Below are positions 1 through 11,935 of a stretch of 64,000 bases of DNA, one piece after another. The position numbers were made by a program, and so were the translations under genes. The stretch's first letter is position 1. Each line of letters starts with the position of its first letter. Where the stretch lies: the NCBI GenBank assembly GCA_017979445.1, contig CM030715.1, forward strand, positions 14,037,660-14,101,659, read 5' to 3'. Source of the DNA: Akebia trifoliata (Eukaryota; Streptophyta; Magnoliopsida; Ranunculales; Lardizabalaceae). Under the pieces are notes generated by a model. It saw only the letters and a program-made list of their open reading frames with translations. It did no database searches and was not told where the DNA came from.

Positions 1-862
1 CAAGTCAATCTCATAAGATTAAAGTCAAAACCCTAATCTAAACTAATCAAGTCAATCTCATAAGACTAAAGTCAAAATCCTAATCTAAACTAATCTAGTC
101 AATCTCATAAGACTAAAGTCAAAACCTAAATTAAAACCCTAAAGACTAAGTCAATCTCATAAGACTTAAAGTCCAAATCCTAATTAAAATCCTAAAATAA
201 ACTCTAATCAAATCCTAATTCTTCTAAAAAACTTTATAAATAGGAGCCTCCATACCCTATTTTCGTATCAAATAATAAATCCTAAGAGAAGTAGGTCAAA
301 AAGCTTCCCTAACCTCCCATAAATCCTAATTTTGAAGCTCCAACTCCTTACCTAACACCCATACTTCGATTTTAGCTTGAAAAACACTTAGAAATCCTTC
401 AAAAACACCCCAAAAGCCATAACAAATTCGAAGAATCCAGATCTAAGAAAGAGATACATTGCCTCGGAGCTCAGAAATCAGATCCGTAGACAGGACAAAA
501 GGAGAAATACTATACGAGGAGCTATTCTATCAGATCTAAGGGGTTAAAATTGTTGCATTCGGAAAATGTGAGTATTTTTATTTTTTTATTATTATTTAAG
601 TATTGTTAGCAATGTAGTTTTATTTGAGAATTAGTAGAGACCGGCGTTTGTCGGGCGGGGTTGGTGCCTAACACCTTCCAACCTTGTAACGTGATCCCCG
701 GACCCGTATTTTTCTTTCATAGATTAGTTTATTTATCTTTTAGAGTCAAAATTCGGTTCCTAGACCGTAATAACTAGGTGGCGAGTCCCAAACCTCAAAG
801 GTCAAAAGCGGATCCGTGCATCAAGTGGATCTGCGCACCCTCGCGGATCGAGGGCGCTTTCA
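1..862 (+). repeat. 5' LTR of element A (3' part only)
   Basis: This matches 21268-22105 of the 3' LTR nearly base for base and ends in GAGGGCGCTTTCA. The first 190 bases are tandem copies of a roughly 47-bp unit containing AAGTCAATCTCATAAGACT, also present in the 3' LTR and in solo LTR F. Around 850 bases of the LTR lie before the window. Confidence 0.92.
235..243 (+). promoter_or_regulatory. TATA box of the A 5' LTR
   Basis: TATAAATAG occurs at the position conserved in all complete LTRs of this family, just before the conserved CCCTATTTTCGTATCAAAT block. It probably sets the start of the genomic transcript; the start base is not determined here. Confidence 0.65.
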
Positions 863-863
863 G

Positions 864-881
864 TGGCGACTCCGTTGGGGA
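864..881 (+). other. Primer-binding site of element A
   Basis: TGGCGACTCCGTTGGGGA starts one base after the LTR end. B has TGGCGACTCCACTGGGGA at the same place. This form is the one reported for Ogre/Tat elements primed by tRNA-Arg; the tRNA assignment is from family knowledge. Confidence 0.85.
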
Positions 882-1960
882 CTTTTGAGGATCAAACTTT
901 AAAAACTCCAAGTATGGGAACATTGCCATTTAGACCTAAATTTTTTTTTTTTTTTTTAGTTTATTTGACTCGTTTATTTTTTAGGTTTGTATTATATTCT
1001 CTTGGCATTTTTTTTAGCATATTATTTTGGTTCAATCAAGTATTATTTCTGTGATTCATTTGAGGGTCGTTTAAGATGCCCCAAAATAATGCAAGATTGC
1101 AAAGAGGTTATTTTTGTTGATGGTAGAATAATGATTATCGGATCAGATTTTTATTTATTTAATTTTTTTTTTCAATTCTTTATTTTTTTTAATCTAGATC
1201 TGTCTTTTTTTAAAAAGAAAATAGTTTTGGGTGTGTGCCGATTTGTTCCTTGATGGTATACATAAGAGAAGAAAATTTTATTGGTTGTTCATTAGGTACG
1301 TGTCAATTTGACCTTTGATAGCATATTATTTTTTTTCCTTTCTTCTAAAAAAAAATGTGCTATTGTGTGTTGTTGGCAGCAACAACAAAAAAAATGTGCT
1401 GGTGCTGTTGGGTGTTGCTGTTGTGTGTTGCTGTTGCTGTTGGGTGTTGTTGTTGTGTTGTTGTTGCTGTTGGGTGTTGCTGTTGCGTGTTGTGTGTTGC
1501 TGTTGTTGTTTTGTATTGCTAGGCAGCAACATATAAGAAAGAAAATGAGTGTTGTATGTGCTGACGCTATGTTGGATGTTTTGGCATCAATAAAAAATTG
1601 TGTATTGGCAACAAAAAAAAAAAAAGAATTTCTTTTCTTTAAAATCAATTAGTTTTTTATTTAAATAAAAAAATAAAAATAAAAAAGGGATTCATCACTC
1701 CAAATCACAACAACTACCATGCTATCTTCAATTTAATGTTCATTGAAGCCTCGATTTATTTCGGGTCACCCAAAACCACCCTTGATTGGACCATAAAAAG
1801 AATCTCCTTGGTTTGGACTAAAAATAATGAGCTTGTACCAACGATTGGATCCAATTATTATTAGTTGTCTCAATTGCCTATCTAATGTTGCCATGATTTT
1901 GATAGGTTTGATGTGCGTATCTTTAATAATGTGATTTGAATAATATTTATTTTGAATCAT
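882..1960 (+). other. AT-rich 5' internal region of element A, no gene seen
   Basis: The first roughly 50 bases match the region after the PBS in B, then the two diverge. The stretch contains long poly-T and poly-A runs and a GTT/GCT-rich tract. Short open frames here are by-products of low complexity and resemble no gag protein. Confidence 0.6.
1372..1530 (+). repeat. GTT/GCT-rich microsatellite-like tract
   Basis: Irregular repetition of TGCTGTTGGGTGTTGCTGTT-type words. Because the words are mostly triplets it stays open in several frames on both strands (poly-Cys/Leu/Val or poly-Gln/Asn), which does not indicate a gene. Confidence 0.75.
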
Positions 1961-2560
1961 GTTTATGTGGTATCAATGTTATGATGGTATGATCAGGTCC
2001 ATGGGCCCAGTGTTTGGAAAAGGCCCCGGGCACACCCCACCCTGTTTTGCACACACCACTAGTACGTTTATTACTTTGCACGCTTGCACGTCCCATATAG
2101 CCAATATGGCACTAGTGCGTGGCCTGGTCTCTTCGAAGATGCGACGTCATTCGTGAAAATCACAACTCCAGTCACGTACCTTAGGGTATATCAAACTGGG
2201 GCATCAATACCGTCTGATCAGGTGACTCTGAAAGATATATCGATGCACCCAGGCTGGAGCGACCTGAGCCTCTGACCTATTGTAAGACACACAGTCACAT
2301 GTCCCGATTGCCAACATAGTACTAGTACGTGGTCAATCCCTTCATGGGATGCCAAACCATTTATGAAAGCTACAACTCTTGACTCGTACCCATAGGTATA
2401 TTAAAGATAATCTAAGTACATCAATTGCACTTCTTGGTCAAAACCGATGCCTAAGCGAGATCCTGCCTCACTGTACCCTATTGTACGAGGGGGATAGACT
2501 ACGTCTATTCTAGAAAAGAGGTATTTAAGTGGGCCCTTGCTCAGCATCGTGCGCCACCTC
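1960..2560 (+). other. Conserved internal block shared by elements A and B
   Basis: It matches, in inverse order on the other strand, 10560-11165 of B. Shared landmarks are GTCCATGGGCCCA, AAAGGCCCCGGGCACACCCC, a repeated pattern around ACTAGTACGTGG / ACTAGTGCGTGG, and GAGGTATTTAAGTGGGCCC. No open frame covers it and no protein family is recognisable. Conservation between two copies may simply reflect common descent. Confidence 0.7.
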
Positions 2561-3560
2561 TCAACTGGGGATCAAACTGGTTATTTTTGACTTCAGAGAA
2601 GTGCATTGAAGTTTTAGATTATTACCTATACAATATATCAAACCAAGTCACCACGTACTGTCTGGTATATAGGTGTACTTGGGCAATGATGGCTAGATAA
2701 AAATGCATTGCATATAGTAAGCTTAGAGTCTAGAAACCTCCCCTGTAGGTCACGACTCGAACTTATCATGGGTGTTCCCGAGTTATTTATTGAATGAGAC
2801 CTTGTGATTGATGAATAAATGTGATGATGTGAATGATGAGATCAAAATGTACGTATGAGATCAAAATATTTTGTTGTCCTCAATGATTAAGATTTTGTTT
2901 TACCTGATTAAAATGGGTGCACCAACCCAATAAAAAATCCATTTTTTACAATGATTTATAGTGATCCAGTCCATCTCGATCCAACGATCATTATGGGCCA
3001 ATCCATTTGAATCAAAATGGAATTCAAACTCTTTTCTAATTCGGGTTTTAATCCATTTTAATAAAAAAAAATATTTTTCAGAAGAAAAGTGTTTTCCAAA
3101 TGAAAAATATTTTTCAAAGAAAAAATGTTTTCCAAAAGAAAAAAAAATGAAAGAAATGATTTACAAAAGATCTATTTTTGCATGGAAAATTTTTGAAATA
3201 TGTGTTTTACAAAAAATTTATTTTTGCATGGGCCTTGAAAAATTACCAAAATATGTTGCAAAAAATAATTAGATTTGTGAAAAATTTTATATAATAAAAA
3301 CATTATTTTCCAATAATTTTCAAGAGTGAAATAAAATTATTTTCCTTTTGAATAATCATTGAACGGATGAATTATTTTATGGATTGGTGCACAGAATTCA
3401 ATAAAATCTTAGAGTTCATTTAAAATGTTATTAAGGGGGTAACACTAAAGTTGATTAAATCCACATTCGATTAGATTTCAGGGATATCATTGTACCTAAA
3501 CTCAATCGTCCATCGTCTAGCTAGGGTTGTAAATCCAGTCAGTTAGAACAAACGTCAATA
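2560..3560 (+). other. Internal spacer of element A, no gene seen
   Basis: AT-rich sequence with degenerate A/T repeats (AAAATATTTTTCAAA-like words) at 3060-3240. It corresponds to 9300-10560 of B. A 103-codon lysine- and phenylalanine-rich open frame at 2961-3272 is explained by these repeats. Confidence 0.55.
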
Positions 3561-3989
3561 TCAAGTCAACAGTCAGAAATGATCTCAGAATTTTTCAAAA
3601 TTACACAGTTATTCCCTGAAGATCATAGTGTTTCAGTTATGCCGGTTATAAGCAATGTCTCGAGTCCTCAGTCCATAATCAAGTCCGTTGTTGTTACTTG
3701 TCTTGAGTTTACATGAGTCATTTGGATTAGCTCGAGTCCATTTTTTAATCAATCCAGGAAGGTCATGTTTTCTTTAGATTGAGTCAACTCTTTTTTCTGT
3801 TGAGTCGAGTCATAGAGGTGTCTGTCGCCCCTTCTGAATTTTATTGGATAAAGAAAATTTTTGAATACCTCGAGCACATTAACGAATTAACTAATAATCT
3901 GGTTTCAAGGATATATTTTTCTCCTGAATAAGAAGATAAGGGTCGGACTCAACAACTTTCAATCAAGAAAGTAAAGGTCATTGACCTCA

Positions 3990-4341
3990 GAATAGAAAAT
4001 AATTTCTAAAGAGATTCAAGTAGAAACCATCCTATCCCTAGAGGAACACGAAGGGATAATGAATTTACTCAGAAATTTCAAAAGACTTGTTCACGTGGTC
4101 TGGTGAGGATATGTTAGGTGCAAGCTTGGGTGTTGTCCGACATGGAATAGATACTCCCTCGATGAAATGAAAACACCAACCAGATCAAAGAAGATGTTAC
4201 AAAACGTTTCAATGTTGTCCTCACTGCAGTTATCATAAGTCAATACAGGGTGCCTTTGGGATTGATATCTGATAATGGGTCACACTTCAAACTCAAGGAT
4301 TACTTTGTGTTCAAAGTTCAAGATCCGGCATCATCTCCCTA
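3990..4341 (+). pseudogene. pol remnant of element A, left part (RT N-terminal edge fused to IN core)
   Basis: Shifting frames give a stretch similar to the region just before the RT of Tat elements (an LFTWSGEDM-like motif near 4090, where intact relatives read FAWSYEDM). A few codons later they give IN core similarity (VPLGLISDNGSHFK near 4250-4300). The RT body, RNase H and N-terminal half of IN that should lie between are missing. B has the same junction, so the deletion predates both insertions. The remnant is cut at 4341 by B and resumes at 14825. Confidence 0.7.
4337..4341. other. Target-site duplication of element B, left copy (CCCTA)
   Basis: CCCTA precedes the TGAAAGC end of B and recurs at 14820-14824 directly after TGTCTACA. 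Perfect 5-bp TSD. Confidence 0.93.
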
Positions 4342-6068
4342 TGAAAGCGCCCTCGATCCGTGGGGTGCGCGGATCCGCTTTTGACCTTTGAGGTTTGGGA
4401 GTCGCCACCTAGTTATTGTGGTCTAGGAACCAAACTGACTCTAACATGGATAAAAAGAACTAATCTACCATAAAAATCTGAATCGGGGATCAGTTATGGG
4501 GTTGGAAGGTGTTAGGCACCAACCCCGCCCGACCAAAGCCGGTCTCTACTAACTTCCCAAATATATCACATTGCTAAAACCTAGATAAAAATAAATAAAA
4601 ACAAAAATTTACCTTTCGATGGCAAGGACTTGGTTCCCTCAGATCTGACAAAGAGCTCCTTGTACCGTACTCCCTTGCTTCGTTCTGTCTCCGGATTTGA
4701 CTTCGGATCTCCTAGATCAAGGTATCTCCTTGTTTCTGAATCTGAACTCTTCAAGTTTGTTGCGGATTTTGGGGTGTTTTTGGACGGCTTTTAAGTGTTT
4801 TCTAGACTAAAATTGAAAGGGGGATGTTAGGTAAGGAGTTGGGGCTCCAAAACAAGGTTTATGGGAGGCTGGGGGCTTTTAGACCTACTTCTCTTAGGGT
4901 TTATGATTTGATACGAAATAGGGTGTGAGCACCTCTATTTATAGAATTTTTTTAAGGTTGATTTGGATAGAGTTAGTGTTTAATTAGAGATCTTTTAATT
5001 AGAGTTGTGTTTTAGTTAAACTTGTTTTAGGTAGAATTGTGTTTTAATTAGAATTGTTTTAGGTAGAATTGTTTTTAAGTTAGAACTCTATTAGATAGAG
5101 TTATTATTTAATTAGAATTCTATTATGACTTTTGGTCTTATTTGATTGACTTTTAATGTTGACTTTAGTCTTAATTGATTGACTTTTATATCTTGACTTT
5201 AGTCTTGCTTAATTGACTTTAATTTTTGACTTCAGTTTCACTTGATTGACTTTAATACCTTGACTACAGTCTTGCTTGATTGACTTTAAATTTTTTGGAG
5301 AACCCCCTTCCATTATTTCTTTAATTCTTTGGACCCCCAAATGGAGGGGTCCTTAAAGAAATATCCCACGAACCCTCAACAATTTTACCCGAAAGTCCGA
5401 TTGATCGATTTTTTAGGTTCAAAATTTTAAATTAATTTCATCAATGTTTCACTTTAATTATTTAATATTTTATTTATTAATTTCGAATTTTTAATTATGA
5501 AAATTGTGAAATTACCGTTTTCCCCCGGAGAGGACTTTTCACGTTTTAAGTCGGTTTTTAATGTTCTAGGATGTTTTAGAATCGATTTTTCGTAAGGAAT
5601 TCAATGAAATATTAGTTTGTGTTATTTATGAAATTTTTTGTGTGAAATGGTTGTGAACTTTATGAGGGGCATTTCGTAATTTTGTCGAATTCTTTTAAAA
5701 TTGGTGTGAAATGATTTATTTGGTTCCGATTTGTTATTTTATGTGTTCGAGGAGTTTTCCTAAGCGTAATGTAGGCTCTAGGTTGTTTTGAGATTAGGGG
5801 TATTTTGGTAATTTGGAATTTTTTAGTGATTTTTATCGTGAAGTTTCTTTTTTGGTCTGCAAGATGATGATTTCTATGTTTCTGGGGTCGTATTTTCCTA
5901 GTGTAGCGTGGTTTCTAAGGTTTTGTCAGTTCGAGATACCTCATCCGGATTTCTGAAACACATCTGGTAACAAAATAAAGTAATGGAATACACATCCATC
6001 ATTGGGAATCATTGCAATCGGATTGACGAGTTGATTAATCAGGCGAGTGCAAAAATGGGGTGTCTACA
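4342..6068 (-). repeat. 3' LTR of element B
   Basis: On the plus strand it runs from TGAAAGCGCCCTCGATCC to GGGGTGTCTACA; in element orientation it is TGTAGACACCCC...GGGCGCTTTCA, 1,727 bp. It matches 13086-14819 throughout and contains the family TATA region and the AAGTCAA / TTGACTTTAGTC-type short repeats of subfamily II. Confidence 0.93.
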
Positions 6069-6084
6069 GATGGCCCTCTTTGGC
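6069..6084 (-). other. Polypurine tract of element B
   Basis: On the minus strand GCCAAAGAGGGCCATC ends exactly where the 3' LTR begins. A has CCAAAGAGGGGCATC at the same place. It should prime plus-strand DNA synthesis. Confidence 0.75.
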
Positions 6085-6240
6085 AGAGGGTTGAAGCAAG
6101 CTAGATAGCAAATCTATTTTGGTAGATAGTGCGATATTTGAATGCCAAAGCTAGTGACAGTTCATTTTGCAGCCTGATTCAACAATTCGTCAAGGTGTTC
6201 GGATCCTTGAGGGTAAAGCTCTCCCCGAATTAAAAGATTG

Positions 6241-7056
6241 TCAGGTCCTTGATCGAAAGCTCTCACTGATAGTGTCAGATCCTTGAATTTTAAAGAATTC
6301 TCCCTGACTAAAAAGTGCAAATGTGCAAGTGTGTGTATTGTGAAAACTGGGTAAAATCTGAGTATAATTTTGCATAATTTGAGTATAAACTGAGCATAAC
6401 TTCGAGAAAACCCTCGGCGATAACTGAACAAAATCCAAGATAACCCTTGGCGGCAACTGAGCAAAATCCAAGATAACCCTTGGCGGAAACTGAGCAAAAT
6501 CCAAGATAACCCTTGGCGGCAACTGAGCAAAATCCAAGATAACCTTGGCGGCAACTGAGCAAAATCCAAGATAACCCTTGGCGGCAACTGAGGCAAAATC
6601 CAAGATAACCCTTGGCGGCATCTGAGCAAAATCCAAGATAACCCTTGGCGGAAACTGAGCAAAATCCAAGAAAACCCTTGGTGGCAACTGAGCAAAATCC
6701 AAGATAACCCTTGCGGAAACTGAGCAAAACTGGCAGAGAGGAATGAATGAATTTTGGAGAAAATTGATTAGAACGAACCGGAGAACGAATAAATCTGGAA
6801 GATAATGAATGGAAGAGAAATGATTGATTCCAAGAATGATTGAATCTGGAAAAGAATCTGGAGAACGAAAGAATGTTATATCTCCTATGTGAGATCCAAA
6901 ATGCTTTTGTTTGAACCTCAAGGATTTATCAAAAAGTTTTATGAATTTAAAACCTGAGTTTTCATTGTCTTGAACCTCAAAAGTTTTCCCAAAAAAAACC
7001 GTTATCAAGAGGGTAACCTTAAATTTGGGGTTCTCATTATCTTTTAGGATTAACAT
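6241..7056 (-). CDS. 271-codon ORF of element B with 11-residue repeats, doubtful gene
   Basis: The open frame lies in the sense direction of B, between the pol remnant and the 3' LTR. About 115 non-repetitive residues are followed by some ten copies of an 11-residue unit (QLPPRVILDFA and variants), then about 50 further residues. The 33-bp unit is a multiple of three, so all three sense frames are open across the array; openness is therefore weak evidence for a protein. The counterpart in A (16239-17000) is broken by stops. I know no family with this repeat. It is more likely non-coding 3' sequence than a real gene. Confidence 0.2.
   Translation of the reverse strand: MLILKDNENPKFKVTLLITVFFGKTFEVQDNENSGFKFIKLFDKSLRFKQKHFGSHIGDITFFRSPDSFPDSIILGINHFSSIHYLPDLFVLRFVLINFLQNSFIPLCQFCSVSARVILDFAQLPPRVFLDFAQFPPRVILDFAQMPPRVILDFASVAAKGYLGFCSVAAKVILDFAQLPPRVILDFAQFPPRVILDFAQLPPRVILDFVQLSPRVFSKLCSVYTQIMQNYTQILPSFHNTHTCTFALFSQGEFFKIQGSDTISESFRSRT
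6404..6727 (-). repeat. 33-bp tandem repeat array of element B (about 10 copies)
   Basis: On the minus strand the unit is GCCAAGGGTTATCTTGGA followed by TTTTGCTCAGTT and variants. Each unit contains a short inverted repeat, CCAAG / CTTGG around six bases. The first unit on the plus strand (6401-6419) has CGAG / CTCG instead, a paired change. The same array, longer, is in A at 16545-17135. Confidence 0.9.
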
Positions 7057-7490
7057 TGCTCAAAAAACAAAAGGCCTCTAGTTTGACAATGACCTTGAAA
7101 ATAATTGAACACATCGTGCAAAAAAATGCCCCTAGTATAAGGGGGAAAAGTTACATTAAAAAAGAAAGAAAATGCCTCTTGTATGAAGGTTTGAAATATT
7201 TGATTACCACAAGCGCAATAAAGACTCAACTTTTAATTTTGATTAATTTTATTGAAGGTTTTTGAGTCAGGCTCAAGAGTACAAAATTATTTCCTTTCGA
7301 GACTCATCATAGAATTCACCCTTATCTCCCTTGGTTCACTTGGGGGGGTAAACATTTTCAGATTGATCGTAGACAAGATACTTGTGGCTTCTGAGTCTAT
7401 GCCTGGTTTAAGCTAAGTATTGAACTTGGTTATTCGGACTTCTGATGTTTCAGCTCGGACCGCTCTCAACTTGGAATTTTATTTTATTTT
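6728..7490 (-). other. 3' internal region of element B, no clear gene
   Basis: It matches 15850-16545 of A in inverse orientation (shared words include GATAATGGGAACCCC-like and AAAACTTTTGGATAAA-like blocks). It covers the first part of the doubtful ORF and otherwise shows only AT-rich sequence. Confidence 0.55.
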
Positions 7491-7494
7491 TCTT

Positions 7495-7725
7495 TATTGC
7501 TCTAACTTTTGCCTAGATCGCCTTTTCAGGTTTTCAATCTAGCGAGCTTACTCTAACTTTTGCCTAGATCGCCTTTTCAGGTTTTCGATCTAGCGAGTTT
7601 TTTTTTTTTTTTTTCTTCTTGGCTCTAATTGTTGCCAAAGTTGTCCTTTCAGATTTTCAACCTTGCGAGCTTGCCTTAATTTTTGCCTAAGTCGCCCTTT
7701 TCGGGTTTTCAACTTAGCAGACTTC
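7495..7725 (-). repeat. Short tandem repeats of 53-68 bp, four copies
   Basis: Four copies of CTCTAACTTTTGCCTAGATC followed by a GCCTTTTCAGGTTTTC / CTAGCGAG block, starting near 7501, 7552, 7621 and 7674 and diverging to the right. A has related copies at 15610-15745. Confidence 0.75.
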
Positions 7726-8224
7726 ATCATTTTTTATCTTTTTCTTCTCCTCTGAACTTCTGGATTTGCTGTCTGATCGTGCTTTGCTATCTTCCTTGAC
7801 TTTTCGCTCAGTACTTAGGAGGACTTTTATAGGTAGGCTTAGGACTGGGTATAAAAAGAAAGGGACTTTGAGGCTCAAAAACCCAAATGCCCCTTGTGTG
7901 GCATTTTATTTAAACTTTTTTTCTTGAATTTTCTTCCCCATTTTGGATGATATTTCTTTCTCTTTTGAATTTTTTTTTTTTTGATTTTTTTGATTTTTTT
8001 GTGTGGGAAATAGATTTTTTTTATTTTGATGTGGTCGGGCCTGAAGTAACTTCTCAGGTTGCCTACGTACCCCAGAATTTTAGGATCAGACCAAGACGTA
8101 GTTCGAATTTTCCTTCCCTAGGTTAGGTGAACGGACTGAGAAAGAAAAAGGCATAATTTTTTTTTTGAAAATACTACAAAAGGGTTGAGAAAGGATATAT
8201 TGAACTGGGTAACTGGGTAATATG

Positions 8225-9290
8225 AGGATTGATTCGGCCAAAGATGGCCTCCTTAAATGTAGTACCGTTTGATTTAGTCAAGGTTGGTTGGTTCTGGTAA
8301 TTCAATTCCATCATGATCTTGAAGTTTGACAGCCTTTCCTGGTAATATTTCCTTAACGAATGAATTTCTCCAATTGGATTTAGACCTTCTCCTATAGTCG
8401 AGGAGGAGTGTTCAATTTTCTTTGAAGTCTGATAGTTAAATCCTTGACTTGTAAATGATGAGCTTTGACATTTTTGTCCAATGCACGGGTGACTCTTCTT
8501 AGATAAGTTTGCACATGGTACAGGGCTTTAACTCGTTTTCTTCTATCAAGTTTAATTCTTCATACTGCTGACAAACCCAATCTGTTTCTAATAAATGATT
8601 TTCCAACAAGACCCTGAGAGACGGAATTTCCATTTCAACTGGCAAAACTGCTTCCATGCCATACACTAAGGAGTAGGGAATAGCTCCAATATAAGATAAC
8701 ATTGAAGTAAGATGTGCCCCTAGTGTGAATGGTAACTTTTCTAACTAATCCTTATGTGATTGACACATTTCCCTGATGATTGTTTTGAGATTTTTTACTA
8801 GCTGCTTCAACCTTTCATTAATCTGAGGACGGTAGAGAGATAATGTGTGATGCCGGATCTTGAACTTTAAATATAGAGTAACAACTTAAGCTTTGATGTA
8901 CAACTCATTATCAAATATCAATTCAAAAGGTATCCCCATATCGATTGATAATATGCGATTTGCAACTTAAGATGTAGTGAGGATAGCACTGATACATTTT
9001 ATAACATCTTCTTTAATTCCATTGATATAACGAGTATCTAGTCCATGTTGAACAACACTCAAGCTTGTACCTAACATACCCTCATATGATCACACGAACA
9101 AGTCTTTTGAAATTTCTGAGAAATTCATTATCCCCTTGTGTTCCTCTAGAGATAAGATGGTTTCTATTTGAATCTCTTTAGGAATTTATTTCTGTTCGAG
9201 GTCAATGACCTTTGCTTTCTTGAGCCCGACTCTTATCTTCTTGTCTTTGAATCTAGATTATTAGTTATTTGTTAATGCGCTCGAGATATT
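8225..9290 (-). pseudogene. pol remnant of element B (RT edge fused to IN core and C-terminus)
   Basis: Read on the minus strand from 9290 down, it starts with the pre-RT segment (EISKDLFV, then SYEGMLGT). It then passes directly into the IN core (IDMGIPFELIFDNE) and the Tat-type IN C-terminal part, clearest in the open frame 8499-8702 (SLVYGMEAVLPVEMEIPSLR and ELNLIEEN). It closes with a KAVKLQDHDGIELPEPTNLD-like segment near 8280. Several stops and frame changes break it. RT, RNase H and the IN zinc finger are absent, with the same junction as in A. Confidence 0.75.
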
Positions 9291-10560
9291 CAAAAATTTC
9301 TTTTGTACGATCAATTCAGAAGGGGCGACAGACACCTCTATAAACTCGACGAACTAACTTGACTCAATAAGAAAGAGTAGGCTCAATCTAAGGAAGACAT
9401 GACCTTGCTAGAAAAAAGGACTCGAGCTAACCCAAATGACCCATGAAAACTCAAGACTACCCAAAACGGGCTTGATGAGAACTGAGACATTACTTACAAC
9501 CGGTAGGATTGAAGCACTATGATTTTCAAAGAACAATTGGATGATGTTGAGAAATTTTGAGGTCATTTCTGACTGTTGACTTGATATTGACGTTTACTCT
9601 AACTGATTGATTTACAACCCTACCTAGACGATGGACGATTGAGCTTAGATACAATGATAACCCTTAAACCTCTTTGAAGATGAATTTAACCAATTTCAGT
9701 GTCACCCCCTTGATAATATTTTAAATGAACCCTGAGATTTTATTGAATTTTGTGCACCAATCCATTAAAAAGTTCATCCATTAATGACTATTCAGAAGAA
9801 AAATAATTTTACTGCACTCTTGAAAATATTGACAAATAATGTTTTCATTGAATAACAACTTCAAACATATTTCAATAATTTTTCATGCAAATATTATCTT
9901 TTGTAAATCATTTTCCTTCATTTTCTTTTCTTTGAAAAATATTTTCTTCTGGAAAACATTTTTTCTTTGAAAAATAGTTTTTATTTGGAAAACATTTTCT
10001 CTTGGAAAATCTTGTTCTAATGGAAAGCATTTTCTAGAAAACATTTTTTTCTTAGAAAACATTTTTTCTAGAGAATAACACTTTTTCTGGAAAACACTTC
10101 TTTTGAAAAATATTTTTTCCTAGAAAATACTTTCTTTTTCTTCTTTGAAAATTCAATTTCCATTTTGATTTAAATGGCCTGGTCCATCATGATTGTTGGA
10201 TCGGGATGGACTGGGTCATTATTGTAAAAGAATGGATTTTTTTATTGGATCGGTGCACCCATTTTACTTTTCAAAGCAACATTTTTATCCTTGAGATCAA
10301 TTATGCACTCGGATCTCATCATTCACATCACTTACATACATTCATCAATCAACGGACTCCATTCAATAAACAACCCGGGAACACCCACGATAAGTTCGAG
10401 TCGTGACCTACTGGGAAGGTTTTTAGACTCTAAGCTTACTACGTGCAATGCATTTTCATCTAGCCACCCTTGCCCAAGCACACCTATATACCTTTCAATA
10501 CGTGGTGACTTGGTTTGATATACCGTGTAGGTGATAATCTAAAACCTCAATTCACTTCTC
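9290..10560 (-). other. Internal spacer of element B, A/T-rich degenerate repeats
   Basis: 9880-10160 is a run of roughly 20-bp degenerate words of the type GGAAAACATTTTTTCTTTGA, corresponding to 3060-3240 of A. No gene is recognisable. Confidence 0.6.
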
Positions 10561-11165
10561 TGAAGCCAAAAACAGCCAGTTTGATCTCCAGTTGAGAGGT
10601 GGCGCACAATGCTGAGCAAGGGCCCACTTAAATACCTCTCATCTAGAATAGACGTAGTCTATCCCCCTCGTACAGTAGGGTACAGCGGGGCAAGATCTTG
10701 CTTAGGCACCGGGTTTTGACCAAGAAGTGTAATTGATATACTTAGACTATCTTTTATACCTACGGGTACGAGTCAAGAGTTGTAGCTTCATAAATGGTTT
10801 GGCATCCCACGAGGGGACCGACCACGTACTAGTACTACGTTGGCAATCGGGACATGTGACTGTGTGGCTTACAATAGGTCAAAGGCTCAGGTCGCCCCAG
10901 CCTAGGTGCATCAATATGTCTCTCAGAATCACCTGATCAGACGGTATTGATGCCCCCAGTTTGATATACCCTAAGGTACGTGACTGGAGTTGTGGGTTTC
11001 ATGAATGACGTCGCATCTCCGAAGAGACCGGGCCACGCACTAGTGTCACGTTGGCTAAATGGGACGTGTAAGTGAGTAAAGCAGTAAACGTGCATGTGGT
11101 GTGTGCAAAATATGATGGGGTGTGCCCGGGGCCTTTTCAAGCAAATGGGCCCATGGGCCTAATCA
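10560..11165 (-). other. Conserved internal block shared with element A
   Basis: Inverse-orientation match to 1960-2560, including GGGCCCATGGGCC and GGTGTGCCCGGGGCCTTTT. Same comments as for the A copy; function unknown. Confidence 0.7.
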
Positions 11166-11690
11166 TATACATATGAAAATTTAATCAAGATCAAAACTAT
11201 TCGGATCAAATGAATGTTCAATCAAAGTCAACATTATTCCAATCATATAGGCAAAGATAAGCACCTTAAGCATATACTTGATATTAGCATTTAATCCCGT
11301 ATTATTTTCTTATGTATTCCAATCGAAAGTTATTTTGGGGTGACTCGAGATAATTCGAAATTTCTAAAGGTATTGAATTGAGGGTATAATAATAATTGAT
11401 GAAATAGAGAGGATAGTTTAAAAAACACAAGATGAGCCCGATCAAAAGAAATTCAGAAAAAAAACTTGAGCATATGTTGCCATAAGCAACATTTAAAAAA
11501 TTTGATTTCATTATTTTTTGAACTTCCTTTTTTTTTTAAAAACTTTCTACTCTTTATTTTTTATATTTTGATTTTCCTTTTTGTGAAACAAATTAATTTC
11601 CCCTTTTTTTTAGAAAACAAATTGATCTTAAAAAACCAAGATAATTTTGTGAAATAGATTATATGCCGCTGCCAATAATCGAACTCATCC
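11165..11690 (-). other. Element B spacer, no gene seen
   Basis: AT-rich sequence with poly-T stretches and only accidental open frames. Confidence 0.5.
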
Positions 11691-11692
11691 AG

Positions 11693-11935
11693 CACATGTC
11701 GAGATCTGCCTTGCTGTTTTAAAACAGCAGGATAACGTCAAGCTCAGCTCATAACAGCAGCTTAACGTCGAGATCAACAGCAGCTTAACGTCGAGATCAA
11801 CGTCAGCTTAACGTCGAGATCAACCTTTAACAGCAAATTAGCGTCGAGATCAGCCTATAACAGCAGACTAATCGTCGAGATCAGCCCATAACAGCAGACT
11901 AATCGTCGAGATCAGCCTATAACATGGGATTTTTC
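11693..11935 (-). repeat. Tandem repeat with CAGCTTAACGTCGAGATCAA unit
   Basis: About eight copies of a 24-38-bp unit built on AACAGCAG / CTTAACGTCGAGATCA, the later ones with CAGACTAATCGTCGAGATCA. The array is near the 5' end of B (minus strand) and has no visible counterpart in A. Confidence 0.8.

Noticed and set aside
1292..1652. Open frames on both strands with Gln/Asn- or Cys/Val-rich products
   Set aside because: They are produced by the GTT/GCT microsatellite-like tract inside element A; no homolog or start context supports a gene.
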